Shown: positions 7,664 to 14,757 of the stretch, in pieces
How positions within the stretch are numbered: position 1 is the first letter of the stretch
Layout of the letters: each line of letters opens with the position of its first letter
NCBI GenBank assembly: GCA_016209865.1
Contig: JACQVL010000145.1
Span: 1-16,579 of the forward strand
Direction: 5' to 3'
DNA length: 16,579 bases
From: Candidatus Latescibacterota bacterium
Lineage (GTDB): Bacteria; JAAXHH01; JACQVL01
Program-made: the position numbers and the translations under genes
Notes under the pieces: generated by a model
The model's database searches: none
What the model saw: only the letters and a program-made list of their open reading frames with translations
Told to the model about the DNA's origin: nothing

Positions 7664-8689
7664 TTACCCTTCCCGCCGTCCGCGTTCCACGATGAGGGCC
7701 TCCAGTTCGATATTCGTGACCGCATCCCGTCCATCCACGAACGGACGGCCTTCTCCGCGCCGGATGACGTCGAGAAAGCGCCGGACGGAGAGTTGGACGA
7801 GGTCTTCCGAGGTCACCGTCTGGTCGCCGTGGCGGAGGACAGCCCGGAAGACGCCCTGCTCATCCGCCCGCGCTTCATACTCGACGATGAACTGATTCGT
7901 CCCGAATTGCCGCCGTGGCCGTTGGGCCGCCGGGTTCTTCCGGAGCACCGTCTCCACCGTGGCGGTCCCGTACCGGAATCGCGCGACGGTCTCGTTCTGG
8001 GTGATGCGGCACTCGACGCTCTCCGGGTCGAGCGTCCCGTCGGGCAGCCAGGCGATCACCTGGCTGAGGGCGTGCGAGGCCATGTCGATGAAGATGCCTT
8101 CATAACTGCTCATCCGGCCGCTGATGCCCTTCGATTCCAGCAGGAAGTACACGGTGTCGATGTCCCGGAGCGGACCGCGGGCTGCTTCGTACATCGCCTG
8201 GTACGACGCGTGCGCGGCCACGTACTGGGCGTTGAGGCCGAACACCCGCTGGCGGCGCTCGGCCAGGCTGACCACCTCGCGCGCCTCGTCTACGGTCCGC
8301 CGCAGCATCGGATGGTGCACCGTCGCGCTCGCCCGGTCGGCGACGGAGAGGGACGGGAGCGGGTACGACAGCGCGTCGAACGACGGCCAGATGAACGGCT
8401 TCTCGCAGTAGACGTGCGCGCCCGCCTGGAGCGCGGCCACCGCCTGCGCGTGATGGCAGTCCGGCGGGGAGCAGATGCTGACGATGTCGAGCGTCTCCGC
8501 GTCGAGCATCCGGCGATAGTCGGTGTAGCTCCGGCCCTGGAAATCGAACAGCCCGCGCAGCGCCGCTTCCGCCTGCTGGCACGTCTCCGGCGACGTCCCC
8601 GCGAACGCCGCCACGTGACAGCCTTCGAGATGAAACCACTTCGCGTGATGCTTCCCGATCCCTCGCGCCCCGATGATGGCGACGTTCAT
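7664..8689 (-). CDS. Gfo/Idh/MocA-family NAD(P)-dependent oxidoreductase
   Basis: A 341-residue protein of the glucose-fructose / inositol dehydrogenase family, which oxidises or reduces sugars, sugar acids or related alcohols with NAD(P). The N-terminal Rossmann domain opens with [15 protein letters not shown], a variant dinucleotide-binding loop with Arg inside the glycine motif. The family signature YCEKPF carries the catalytic Lys. The C-terminal domain has [12 protein letters not shown], matching the usual Asp/His catalytic pair. GGAGG lies 7 bases before the start. It is tightly packed: 12 bp after the second permease gene and 16 bp before serS. The substrate cannot be inferred from either neighbour, and the placement looks incidental. 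Confidence 0.9.
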   Translation of the reverse strand: MNVAIIGARGIGKHHAKWFHLEGCHVAAFAGTSPETCQQAEAALRGLFDFQGRSYTDYRRMLDAETLDIVSICSPPDCHHAQAVAALQAGAHVYCEKPFIWPSFDALSYPLPSLSVADRASATVHHPMLRRTVDEAREVVSLAERRQRVFGLNAQYVAAHASYQAMYEAARGPLRDIDTVYFLLESKGISGRMSSYEGIFIDMASHALSQVIAWLPDGTLDPESVECRITQNETVARFRYGTATVETVLRKNPAAQRPRRQFGTNQFIVEYEARADEQGVFRAVLRHGDQTVTSEDLVQLSVRRFLDVIRRGEGRPFVDGRDAVTNIELEALIVERGRREG

Positions 8690-8701
8690 CGTGAACCTCC
8701 G

Positions 8702-9949
8702 CTACTCATACCGCAACGCGTCCACCGGATCGAGCTTGGCCGCCCGGTTTGCCGGATAGATCCCAAAGATCATCCCCGCCCCGACAGAGGTGACGACGGC
8801 GAGGAACACCCAGATGAACGGGAGAGAGAGCGGGAACCCGCCCAGTCTGGTGATCAGCAGGGCCAGCCCCAGCCCTGCCACGATCCCCAACATCCCACCG
8901 ATCCCGGTCAGCACCGCCGCCTCGATCAAGAACTGCCAGACGATCTCCCGGCGGGTCGCACCCAACGCCTTCCGAATCCCGATCTCCCGCGTCCGCTCTG
9001 TCACCGAGACGAGCATGATGACCATGACCCCGATCCCGCCGACCATCAGCCCGATCGAGGAGATGACGACCAGGACCAGCCCGATCGGGCCGGTGATCTT
9101 CCGGATGAACTCCAGCGCCGCATCCGCCGTGATCAGGGAGAAGTCGTCCGGCCGGCCCGGGGCGACTTTCCGCCGGGCGCGCATGAGCGCCCGAATCTCC
9201 TCCTGGACTGCCGCCAGGCGCTCTTGTCCGTTGACGATGATCTGGATGAACATCGGCTCGCGGCGGAATTTAAAGTCCCGCTCGTAGGCGGTGTACGGGA
9301 TGACGACAAAGTTCTCCTGGATGCTCCCGAACAGCTTCGCAAAAATGCTCTCATCCTTCTCGAACACCCCGACCACCTGGTACTCTTCATTCTCAAGCCG
9401 GAGGGGTTTTCCGACGGGATCCTCGCCCGGGAACAGCTCCTCAGCCGGCCGGTAGCCCATGACGACGACCTGTCGCCGGTGTTCCACCTCCGACTCGGTG
9501 AAGAACCGGCCGACGACGAGGTTGAGGTTGTTGATCTGGGTGAACGTCATCGTCGCCCCGATGATCCGAATGAACCGGGCCTTCTTGCCCTTGTGCCGCA
9601 GCGCCCGTCCCTGCGCGTAGTTGATGTCGATCCCGTTGACATCCGGGATCCGGGTGATCGCCGCCGCGTCGTCCGCCGTCAGGTCTTTCCGGCGCTCCAT
9701 CTGCTCCCGCTGACGATCCCCCCCGGTGAGGACGTCAAACTTGCTCAGTTGCAGCACGACCGTGTCCCCGCCTGTCACATCCTGCTCGATCTTCCGGCTG
9801 AGGCCGGAGAGCGTGGCCACCATCCCCATGAGCGTGGCCACCCCGATCATCACCCCCAAAATCACCAGCCCGGACCGCAGCCGGTGACTCCGGATGATGT
9901 CGAGCGCGATCTTCAGGCTCTCGATAACCTGCGCACGGTTGATGGTCAT
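8702..9949 (-). CDS. MacB/FtsX-type ABC transporter permease (second of pair)
   Basis: A 415-residue inner-membrane permease without its own ATPase domain. It has one N-terminal span (about residues 26-44), a large periplasmic MacB-type domain (about 50-275), then three C-terminal FtsX spans. The conserved cytoplasmic coupling motif TERTREIGIRKALGATRREI lies after the second span and the protein ends in LDPVDALRYE. ATG at 9949 has AGGAA about 7 bases upstream. An extension of 15 codons to 9994 would read through a heptamer array and is rejected. It is a clear paralogue of the permease just upstream: same C-terminal motifs, and similar DNA at the two 3' ends. It should pair with that protein and the adaptor in a tripartite exporter; the ATPase must come from elsewhere. 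Confidence 0.9.
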   Translation of the reverse strand: MTINRAQVIESLKIALDIIRSHRLRSGLVILGVMIGVATLMGMVATLSGLSRKIEQDVTGGDTVVLQLSKFDVLTGGDRQREQMERRKDLTADDAAAITRIPDVNGIDINYAQGRALRHKGKKARFIRIIGATMTFTQINNLNLVVGRFFTESEVEHRRQVVVMGYRPAEELFPGEDPVGKPLRLENEEYQVVGVFEKDESIFAKLFGSIQENFVVIPYTAYERDFKFRREPMFIQIIVNGQERLAAVQEEIRALMRARRKVAPGRPDDFSLITADAALEFIRKITGPIGLVLVVISSIGLMVGGIGVMVIMLVSVTERTREIGIRKALGATRREIVWQFLIEAAVLTGIGGMLGIVAGLGLALLITRLGGFPLSLPFIWVFLAVVTSVGAGMIFGIYPANRAAKLDPVDALRYE

Positions 9950-9973
9950 GCTATTCCTGGTTTTTGTTTTAAC

Positions 9974-9995
9974 CGACCACCGATCACCGACCACC
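9974..9995. repeat. Tandem heptamer array, unit CGACCAC, three copies
   Basis: Units CGACCAC, CGATCAC and CGACCAC lie in direct succession, ending one base from the stop codon of the first permease gene (stop at 9997-9999). They occupy the short gap between the two permease genes. No inverted half is visible. Confidence 0.7.
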
Positions 9996-9996
9996 G

Positions 9997-11226
9997 CTAC
10001 TCATACCTTAACGCGTCCACCGGGTGGAGCTTCGCCGCCTTGTTCGCCGGATACAGCCCGAAGAAAATCCCCACCGTGAACACGATGACGAGGGCGATCC
10101 CGATCGACCACCCCTTGACGGCATAGGGCATGGGGGTGAACGAGGCGATGAGGAACGCGGCCCCGAACCCGGAGACGATGCCCGCCACCCCGCCGACGGT
10201 CGACAGCGTCACCGACTCGACGAGGAACTGCAGGAGGATGTCCCGGCGCTGCGCCCCTAACGCCTTCCGAATCCCGATCTCCCGCGTCCGTTCCGTCACC
10301 GCCACGAGCATGATGTTCATGATGATGATCCCGCCGATGACGAGGGTGATGCTGACCAGGCCGATCAGAGCGGAGAAGATGCCCTGACTGATGCTCCGCC
10401 ACAGGCTCAGGAGGGCTTCGGAGGTCGTGATGTGGAAATTATCCTCCTGGCCGGGACGGAGCCTGTGCCGGACGCGCATCACCGCCCGCGCCTCCTCCAT
10501 CGCCTCCGGCACGGTCTCCATCTCCCCCGTCTTGACTGAGATGTTGACCGACCGCCGCCAGCCGAAGTGCTTCAGGAACGCCGTCACTGGCACGAACGCG
10601 AAAAGGTTCTGATTTTCCCCTAATATCGATGATTTCTTCTTGACCACCCCGATGACCTGATAGTGCCGTCCTCCGATCTTGATCCATCGGCCGACCGGGT
10701 CTTCGGCCGGGAAGAGGTTCAGCGCCACATCCCAGCCAACGACGCACACCTGTTTCCGCAGGTTCACGTCGATCGGAGCCAGATGCCGGCCATGGTCGAG
10801 CGGCCAATCTCCGATGATGGGGTATTCGCTCGTCCGTCCCCGGATGCTGGCGTTGTCCACGTACCGCTGGCCGGCGTACACCCGTCGCTGGGTCTCGACC
10901 GCCGCGTCGACGTACTTCGCCTGCGGCACCTCGCGGCGGATGGCGTCCGCGTCATCTAAGGTCAGTCGAGGGTACCGCAGCGACTTGATGAACAGGTCGA
11001 AGTTCGTCAACACCCCCAGTTCGTTCACCCGCTGGATGACGAACACGTCCGACCCCTGCGTGGCGATCTCCTCACGGACGTAGGTATTCATCCCGTCGAT
11101 GATGGACACGACGGCGATGATCGCCATGATGGAGATGATGACGCACAGCAGCGTCAGGAACGACCGGAGCTTATTCGCCCAGAGCGCGCTCAGGGCGATG
11201 AGCATGCCTTCGAATGTTTTTTGCAT
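9997..11226 (-). CDS. MacB/FtsX-type ABC transporter permease (first of pair)
   Basis: A 409-residue permease with the same plan as its downstream paralogue: an N-terminal span (about 17-38, LRSFLTLLCVIISIMAIIAV region), a periplasmic MacB domain, and three C-terminal spans with VTERTREIGIRKALGAQRRDI and the end LHPVDALRYE. MacB-type permeases move substrates across the envelope by mechanotransmission with a cytosolic ATPase and a periplasmic adaptor. ATG at 11226 is chosen because the upstream extension (to 11304) would be encoded by a palindromic repeat. Its Shine-Dalgarno is weak, so translation may depend on the upstream adaptor gene, or a start at MLIALSAL may be used. The two permeases are probably a tandem duplication that has since diverged. 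Confidence 0.9.
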   Translation of the reverse strand: MQKTFEGMLIALSALWANKLRSFLTLLCVIISIMAIIAVVSIIDGMNTYVREEIATQGSDVFVIQRVNELGVLTNFDLFIKSLRYPRLTLDDADAIRREVPQAKYVDAAVETQRRVYAGQRYVDNASIRGRTSEYPIIGDWPLDHGRHLAPIDVNLRKQVCVVGWDVALNLFPAEDPVGRWIKIGGRHYQVIGVVKKKSSILGENQNLFAFVPVTAFLKHFGWRRSVNISVKTGEMETVPEAMEEARAVMRVRHRLRPGQEDNFHITTSEALLSLWRSISQGIFSALIGLVSITLVIGGIIIMNIMLVAVTERTREIGIRKALGAQRRDILLQFLVESVTLSTVGGVAGIVSGFGAAFLIASFTPMPYAVKGWSIGIALVIVFTVGIFFGLYPANKAAKLHPVDALRYE

Positions 11227-11234
11227 GAGAATAA

Positions 11235-11341
11235 ACGTTGGCACGTTGACACGTTGTAGGGGCGAAGCATTCATTTCAGTGAATGCTTCACCCCTACGGG
11301 GCATTCGTTCGTATCATGGTTGAACGTGCGAACATGTCAAC
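11235..11341. repeat. Palindrome GTAGGGG...CCCCTAC flanked by inverted octamer repeats
   Basis: The core pairs 11256-11273 (GTAGGGGCGAAGCATTCA) with 11280-11297 around a 6-base loop, with 17 of 18 positions complementary. The single C/A mismatch on the plus strand becomes a U-G wobble in a minus-strand transcript. Left of it, ACGTTG repeats three times with period 8 (11235, 11243, 11251). To the right, degenerate inverted octamers (GAACGTGC, GAACATGT) run from 11322 into the adaptor stop codon. It fills the 110-bp gap between adaptor and first permease. Palindromes beginning GTAGGGGCG are, from memory, common mobile-type repeats in some Cyanobacteria and Chloroflexi. Confidence 0.8.
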
Positions 11342-12605
11342 TGGATTTCTTCTCCTCTTTCTTCTTCGTCTCCACCTTCACCAAATCCCCATCTTTCAGC
11401 GTCCGGAGCGCCTCGAACGGGCTGACGATGACCTCCTCTCCTTCCCGCAGGCCGGACAGCACCTCGAACCGCCGCTCGCCCGTCAGGCCGGTCAGGACGT
11501 GCCGAAACGTCGCCTTGCCGTTCTTGATGATGAACACCCCTTCGTGCTCCCGGCTCCGCCGTTTGAGGCTGTTCGACGACTCCTCGGCGGCGGCCACGGC
11601 CAGGCTGTCCGCCCCTTTCTTGGGCGGCGTCCGGACGGTGAGCGCCTGGATGGGGATGGCTAAGGCTTTCGTCCGCCGGCCGGTGATGACGTCCGCCACG
11701 CACGACAGGCCGGGACGGACGTTCGGGATGGCGTCCGTCAGCCGGATGACCACCTGGAAGTTGATCGACTGGCGATCCCCGCTGCCCGCCTGAGGCGCTA
11801 ACGGACTGTTGCCGATCCGATCCACCACCCCGTGAAACACCGTGTCGGGGTACGCATCAACCATGACTTCGGCGCGGTAGCCGACCCGAACGTCGACGAC
11901 ATCTGTCTCGTCCACCTCGACCCACGCTTCCATGTGGGACAGGTCGGAGATCGTCATCAGCACCGTGCCCGGGTTGTTGAACGTCCCGACGAACGCGTTC
12001 TCTCCTTCGTGGATGTTGAGTTTCGTGACGAGGCCGTCCATATCCGCTAAGATGTTCACCTTGGTCAGGTCGTGCTGCGCGTTCTTGAGGGTTGCCTCTA
12101 AGCGGGCAATGTCCTCGCGGGCGGCGTTGCGACGGGCGACTTCGACCTCGTACGACGCTTTCGTCCGCTGGGCCACCTCCACCGAGGTCACCCCCCGCTC
12201 CATCAGCGCCTGCTGGCGTTCGGACTCCACCTTCGCCTGGGTCAAGTTTGCCTCGACGAGGGCCAGGTTGGCTTTGGCCGACCGGATGCTCGCCTGGAGC
12301 TGCGCCACCGTCGCCTGCGTCGGCGTCGGGTCGATCTGCAGGAGGAGTTGCCCTTTCGTGACGAACTGTCCTTCCTGCACCGCTAACTGCACGACCTTCC
12401 CGCTGATGCTCGCGCTGACTTCCACCTTTCGGGTCGTCTCGATCTTCCCGGAGGCAGACACGCGAGCGGTCAGGTCGAGCCGCTCGACGCGCTGCGTCTG
12501 GACGGTGACGGTCTTCTTCCGCTGATATTTGATCGACGCGACCGCCAGGACGCCGATGACGACGACGGTGCTCGCGCCGATGATGACCTTCGTGCGTGTT
12601 CGCAT
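11337..12605 (-). CDS. Periplasmic adaptor (HlyD/RND membrane-fusion protein, MacA-like)
   Basis: A 422-residue adaptor that should bridge the inner-membrane permeases to an outer-membrane channel. It has an N-terminal anchor at about residues 8-24 (VIIGASTVVVIGVLAVAS). A lipoyl half-motif follows near 60-90 (SGKVVQLAVQEGQFVTKGQLLL), then an Ala/Gln/Glu-rich coiled-coil hairpin (about 95-175), the returning lipoyl half, beta-barrel domains, and a Lys/Glu-rich tail (KKKEEKKSS). The frame stays open 148 codons further upstream (13049), but that stretch runs through palindromes and has no homology-like features. ATG at 12605 has GGAGG 11 bases upstream and gives the classic anchor. It is the first gene of the long minus-strand run and is followed by two permeases without an ATPase gene. 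Confidence 0.92.
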   Translation of the reverse strand: MRTRTKVIIGASTVVVIGVLAVASIKYQRKKTVTVQTQRVERLDLTARVSASGKIETTRKVEVSASISGKVVQLAVQEGQFVTKGQLLLQIDPTPTQATVAQLQASIRSAKANLALVEANLTQAKVESERQQALMERGVTSVEVAQRTKASYEVEVARRNAAREDIARLEATLKNAQHDLTKVNILADMDGLVTKLNIHEGENAFVGTFNNPGTVLMTISDLSHMEAWVEVDETDVVDVRVGYRAEVMVDAYPDTVFHGVVDRIGNSPLAPQAGSGDRQSINFQVVIRLTDAIPNVRPGLSCVADVITGRRTKALAIPIQALTVRTPPKKGADSLAVAAAEESSNSLKRRSREHEGVFIIKNGKATFRHVLTGLTGERRFEVLSGLREGEEVIVSPFEALRTLKDGDLVKVETKKKEEKKSS

Positions 12606-12622
12606 GCGGGATACAGCCTCCT

Positions 12623-12748
12623 TTACATACCCGGGATGAACCGGCTCAGCGTGGGAGCCAGAGCGGCTTTCAGCAGAATCCAGACGACCCAGAGCGAGAA
12701 GAGCACGGAAGCCGTGCGCGACGATAGGGTAACTTTCTGAAAATACAC
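12623..12748 (-). CDS. Possible 41-residue single-span membrane peptide or gene remnant
   Basis: An unrecognised GTG-started frame of 41 codons. It has a short polar N-terminus (QKVTLSSRTAS), one hydrophobic stretch (VLFSLWVVWILLKAALA, about residues 17-33) and a basic end SRFIPGM. Its TAA stop sits right beside the adaptor AGGAGG, as expected for an operon partner, and third codon positions are mostly G or C like the neighbours. Against it: no Shine-Dalgarno before GTG, no ATG in frame, and a promoter candidate overlaps its start. It could be the surviving 3' end of a gene disrupted by the palindromic repeats upstream. No function is proposed. Confidence 0.3.
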   Translation of the reverse strand: MYFQKVTLSSRTASVLFSLWVVWILLKAALAPTLSRFIPGM

Positions 12749-12768
12749 TGAGCGCGCGCAAGACGCAA
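12740..12768 (-). promoter_or_regulatory. Candidate promoter for the adaptor operon
   Basis: On the minus strand, TTGCGT (12768-12763) is followed after 17 bases by TATTTT (12745-12740). Only the first half of the -35 matches consensus, but the -10 hexamer equals that of the two plus-strand promoter candidates in this window. It would start transcription about 130 bases before the adaptor. Confidence 0.25.
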
Positions 12769-12803
12769 CTGTTTTGAGAGGTCAGGCCCTCACTATCCCC
12801 CAA

Positions 12804-12836
12804 CCCCTTTCTCTCCCACACGGGGAGAGAAAGGGG
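12804..12836. repeat. Perfect 14-bp palindrome CCCCTTTCTCTCCC / GGGAGAGAAAGGGG
   Basis: Arms 12804-12817 and 12823-12836 are perfectly complementary with a 5-base loop. It belongs to the CCCCTCTCCC-type dispersed palindromes seen in many bacterial genomes and is followed 30 bp later by a related shorter one. It has no U-tract, so it is not a standard terminator. It lies between divergent genes, where no terminator is needed. Confidence 0.8.
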
Positions 12837-12865
12837 AATAGGACAATGTCTCATTATGCTCGTCA

Positions 12866-12891
12866 CCCCTCTCCCCATCGTGGGAGAGGGG
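12866..12891. repeat. Perfect 10-bp palindrome CCCCTCTCCC / GGGAGAGGGG
   Basis: Arms 12866-12875 and 12882-12891 surround a 6-base loop. The arm is close to that of the palindrome 30 bp upstream (CCCCTTTCTCTCCC), so the two form a pair of related repeat units. Confidence 0.8.
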
Positions 12892-12916
12892 CCGGGGGTG
12901 AGGGCGATGAAGAGGG

Positions 12917-12946
12917 TTGACGTGATAACAAGTATGACTATTTTAT
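12917..12946 (+). promoter_or_regulatory. Candidate promoter for the OppA-like gene
   Basis: TTGACG (12917-12922), a 16-base spacer, then TATTTTAT (12939-12946). This gives a start near 12952 and a leader of about 40 bases before ATG 12994. The -35 matches consensus at five of six positions and the -10 at four of six. It is an AT-rich island in GC-rich DNA. Confidence 0.45.
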
Positions 12947-12962
12947 TGGAGACCTGGTTCCA

Positions 12963-12979
12963 CCGACCCCTGACCCCTG
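12963..12979. repeat. Short CTGACCC heptamer repeat
   Basis: Units CCGACCC and CTGACCC followed by CTGA. Fifteen bases (GACCCCTGACCCCTG) are identical to the array inside the 3' end of the PorX-like gene. It sits in the leader of the OppA-like gene, just before its ribosome site. Confidence 0.55.
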
Positions 12980-12993
12980 AAAGAAGAGAGTTC

Positions 12994-14655
12994 ATGCGTA
13001 GTCTCACACACTGGATGATCGGCCTCAGCCTCCTCAGCCTGGCCGTCACGACGCTGTTTCATCCGCAAGCATCCCGTTCGCCCGGCCCGTCGGGGACAGG
13101 TCTGCCGCCGGATGCCGCGCCACCCGCCCGGCAAGTGTTGCGACTGATGACGCCCGAGCCCCTGAGCCTGGACTCCAGCGTCCGTCCGTACGACACGCGG
13201 GGAACGATCCTCCCGTTCGAGCCCCTGCTCCGGCGTAACGAACGCGGGGAACCGAAGCCGGGCGCGGCGGAACGGTACCGGTCCTCCCCCGACGGCAAGA
13301 CCTGGACGTTCTCCCTCCGCCCCGGCGCCCGGTGGAGCGACGGCCGGCCGGTGACCGCGCACGACTTCGTCTATTCGTACCGGCGGATGATCGACCCCGC
13401 CTCCGCCAACATCTACGCGTTCTTTTATTACGACATCCTCAACGCAAAGGCGATCAATCAGGGCGCGCTCAAGGACATCACCCGGCTCGGCGTCCGGGCG
13501 GTCGACGACCTGACGGTGGAGATCAAGACCGAGCATCCCACGCCGTACCTGCCCTACATCGTGTCGTTCGGGGACGCGTTCCCGGCGCCCCGCTGGCAGG
13601 TGGAGAAATACGGCCGGAAGTGGTCGGACGCCGGGTACATCGTCACGAACTCCGGGTTCACCGTCAAGGAGTGGGTGCATGGGAGTCACATGACGTTCGT
13701 CCCCAACCCCAACTACAACGGCCCGTACCGGCCGATCTTGCAGAGCGTCCGGAACACCTTCCGGGAGCCGGCGGCCGCCACGATCCTGCCATACGAGAAC
13801 GACGAAGTCGACCTTGACAGCGTCGACCTGAACGACCTCGACCGGGTCAAACGCGATCCCCGGTTGAGCCGCGACCTGGCCCCCAGCCCGACGATGACCA
13901 CCTGGTACCTGTTCTTCCGGACGCGGCAGTCCCCGTTCCAGCACGTCACGGTGCGCGAGGCGTTCGCCCGTGCGATCGACCGGTCGGCAATCTGCCAGGT
14001 CATCCTCCGGGGGGCGGCCACCCCGGCATACGGAATGTTGCCCCCCGGGTTCGCCGACTATCAGGGACCGAAATTCCAGACCGCGCAAGGGTTCAACCCG
14101 CAGCGCGCTGCCCAGCTCATGCGCGACGCCGGGTTCCCGAACGGACGGGGGTTCCCCAAACAAGAGCTGTGGCTGCGCGCCCCCAACTCGTCCCAGCAGC
14201 GCGTCGCCACCGCTATCCAGGACATGCTGAAGAAGCATCTTGGCGTCGATGTGACTCTCCGAAGCTTAGATGATACCGCGTACATGAATCACCTCTACGC
14301 CTGGAAAATGAACTTGGGGCTGATCAACTTCGGCGCGGATTTTCCTGATCCCCGCAACATGCTCGACATGACCTGGCGTTCCCAGCCCCAGGGGAGCGGC
14401 CGGCAGGACTGGCTCAACCCGGAGTTCGACCGGCTGGTCGACCGTGCGCGGGTGACCCTCGACCCCAAGACGCGGTCGCAGCTCTACCGCCAGGCGGAGC
14501 AGATTCTCGTCAGCGACCATGCCGGAGTGTTTCTCTACAACCCCGTCGACCTCCGGCTGATCAAACCGTGGGTGAAGGGGTATCAGCGGGAGCCGGACGG
14601 CACGACCCGCTTTAATCTTGATATGCCCACGACCGTGTACATCGCCAGGCATTGA
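12994..14655 (+). CDS. OppA/DppA-type peptide-binding protein (SBP_bac_5 family)
   Basis: A 553-residue periplasmic solute-binding protein, probably for oligopeptides. It opens with a signal-like segment (MRSLTHWMIGLSLLSLAVTT). No lipobox Cys is visible, so it is likely free periplasmic or N-anchored. Family features in order are EPLSLDSS near 55, the WTFSLRPGARWSDGRPVTAHDFVYSYRR signature at about 105-132, PNPNYNGP near 235, VREAFARAIDR, and C-terminal DPRNMLD and PEFDRLV. The frame extends 46 codons upstream (12856), but the start at 12994 with AAGAGAG just upstream gives the signal peptide and is preferred. No oppBCDF transport genes follow: the downstream sequence turns AT-rich. It may work alone or with a transporter elsewhere. 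Confidence 0.93.
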   Translation: MRSLTHWMIGLSLLSLAVTTLFHPQASRSPGPSGTGLPPDAAPPARQVLRLMTPEPLSLDSSVRPYDTRGTILPFEPLLRRNERGEPKPGAAERYRSSPDGKTWTFSLRPGARWSDGRPVTAHDFVYSYRRMIDPASANIYAFFYYDILNAKAINQGALKDITRLGVRAVDDLTVEIKTEHPTPYLPYIVSFGDAFPAPRWQVEKYGRKWSDAGYIVTNSGFTVKEWVHGSHMTFVPNPNYNGPYRPILQSVRNTFREPAAATILPYENDEVDLDSVDLNDLDRVKRDPRLSRDLAPSPTMTTWYLFFRTRQSPFQHVTVREAFARAIDRSAICQVILRGAATPAYGMLPPGFADYQGPKFQTAQGFNPQRAAQLMRDAGFPNGRGFPKQELWLRAPNSSQQRVATAIQDMLKKHLGVDVTLRSLDDTAYMNHLYAWKMNLGLINFGADFPDPRNMLDMTWRSQPQGSGRQDWLNPEFDRLVDRARVTLDPKTRSQLYRQAEQILVSDHAGVFLYNPVDLRLIKPWVKGYQREPDGTTRFNLDMPTTVYIARH

Positions 14656-14667
14656 GGAGGTTCCAAG

Positions 14668-14757
14668 GTGGGGATATTGAGATGGGTACCATCTAAAAAA
14701 AGACTTGACTATGATCGGTTACACATTATTTTATCATTTATATTCTACACTTTATAG
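14668..14757 (+). pseudogene. Possible truncated start of a gene downstream of the OppA-like gene
   Basis: Directly after the OppA-like stop, GGAGG lies 7 bases before GTG (14668), an excellent translation start. The frame runs only 29 codons (beginning MGILRWVPSKKRLD) and stops at TAG 14755-14757. From about codon 10 it is AT-rich and unlike neighbouring genes. This looks like the first codons of a following operon gene cut by a rearrangement, or a chance signal. It is too short to identify. Confidence 0.25.
14705..14734 (+). promoter_or_regulatory. Candidate promoter upstream of rsbRST
   Basis: TTGACT (14705-14710), a 16-base spacer and TATTTTAT (14727-14734). This is the same spacing and -10 element as the OppA-like promoter candidate. 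It would give a leader of about 230 bases before rsbR. In AT-rich DNA such matches are less significant. Confidence 0.35.

Larger units (their letters stand above)
12606..12993. other. Divergent intergenic region between adaptor and OppA-like genes
   Basis: A 388-bp spacer. From left to right it holds the adaptor ribosome site, a 41-codon frame on the minus strand, a weak minus-strand promoter candidate, two perfect palindromes, a plus-strand promoter candidate, a short CTGACCC repeat and the OppA-like ribosome site. Minus-strand open frames through the palindromes are not credible genes. Confidence 0.7.

Noticed and set aside
7648-7734. 29-codon N-terminal extension of serS
   Set aside because: It overlaps the oxidoreductase gene. 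The internal ATG gives the standard SerRS N-terminus and has AGGAG at correct spacing.
7586-10126. 846-codon plus-strand open frame
   Set aside because: It is antisense to serS, the oxidoreductase and a permease, all with clear family motifs. Its translation is dominated by Arg, Pro, Asp and His, typical of the antisense of GC-rich genes, and has no recognisable domain.
12606-13049. 148-codon N-terminal extension of the adaptor
   Set aside because: It runs through two palindromes and reads as low-quality sequence. The start at 12605 has a ribosome site and gives the expected N-terminal anchor.
12943-14238. 431-codon minus-strand frame
   Set aside because: Antisense of the OppA-like gene; no start signal or domain.
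14680-14694. 6-bp hairpin AGATGG-GTA-CCATCT as terminator of the OppA-like gene
   Set aside because: It is followed by an A-run, not T, on the coding strand, and the stem is short. On the other strand there is no gene for it to terminate.
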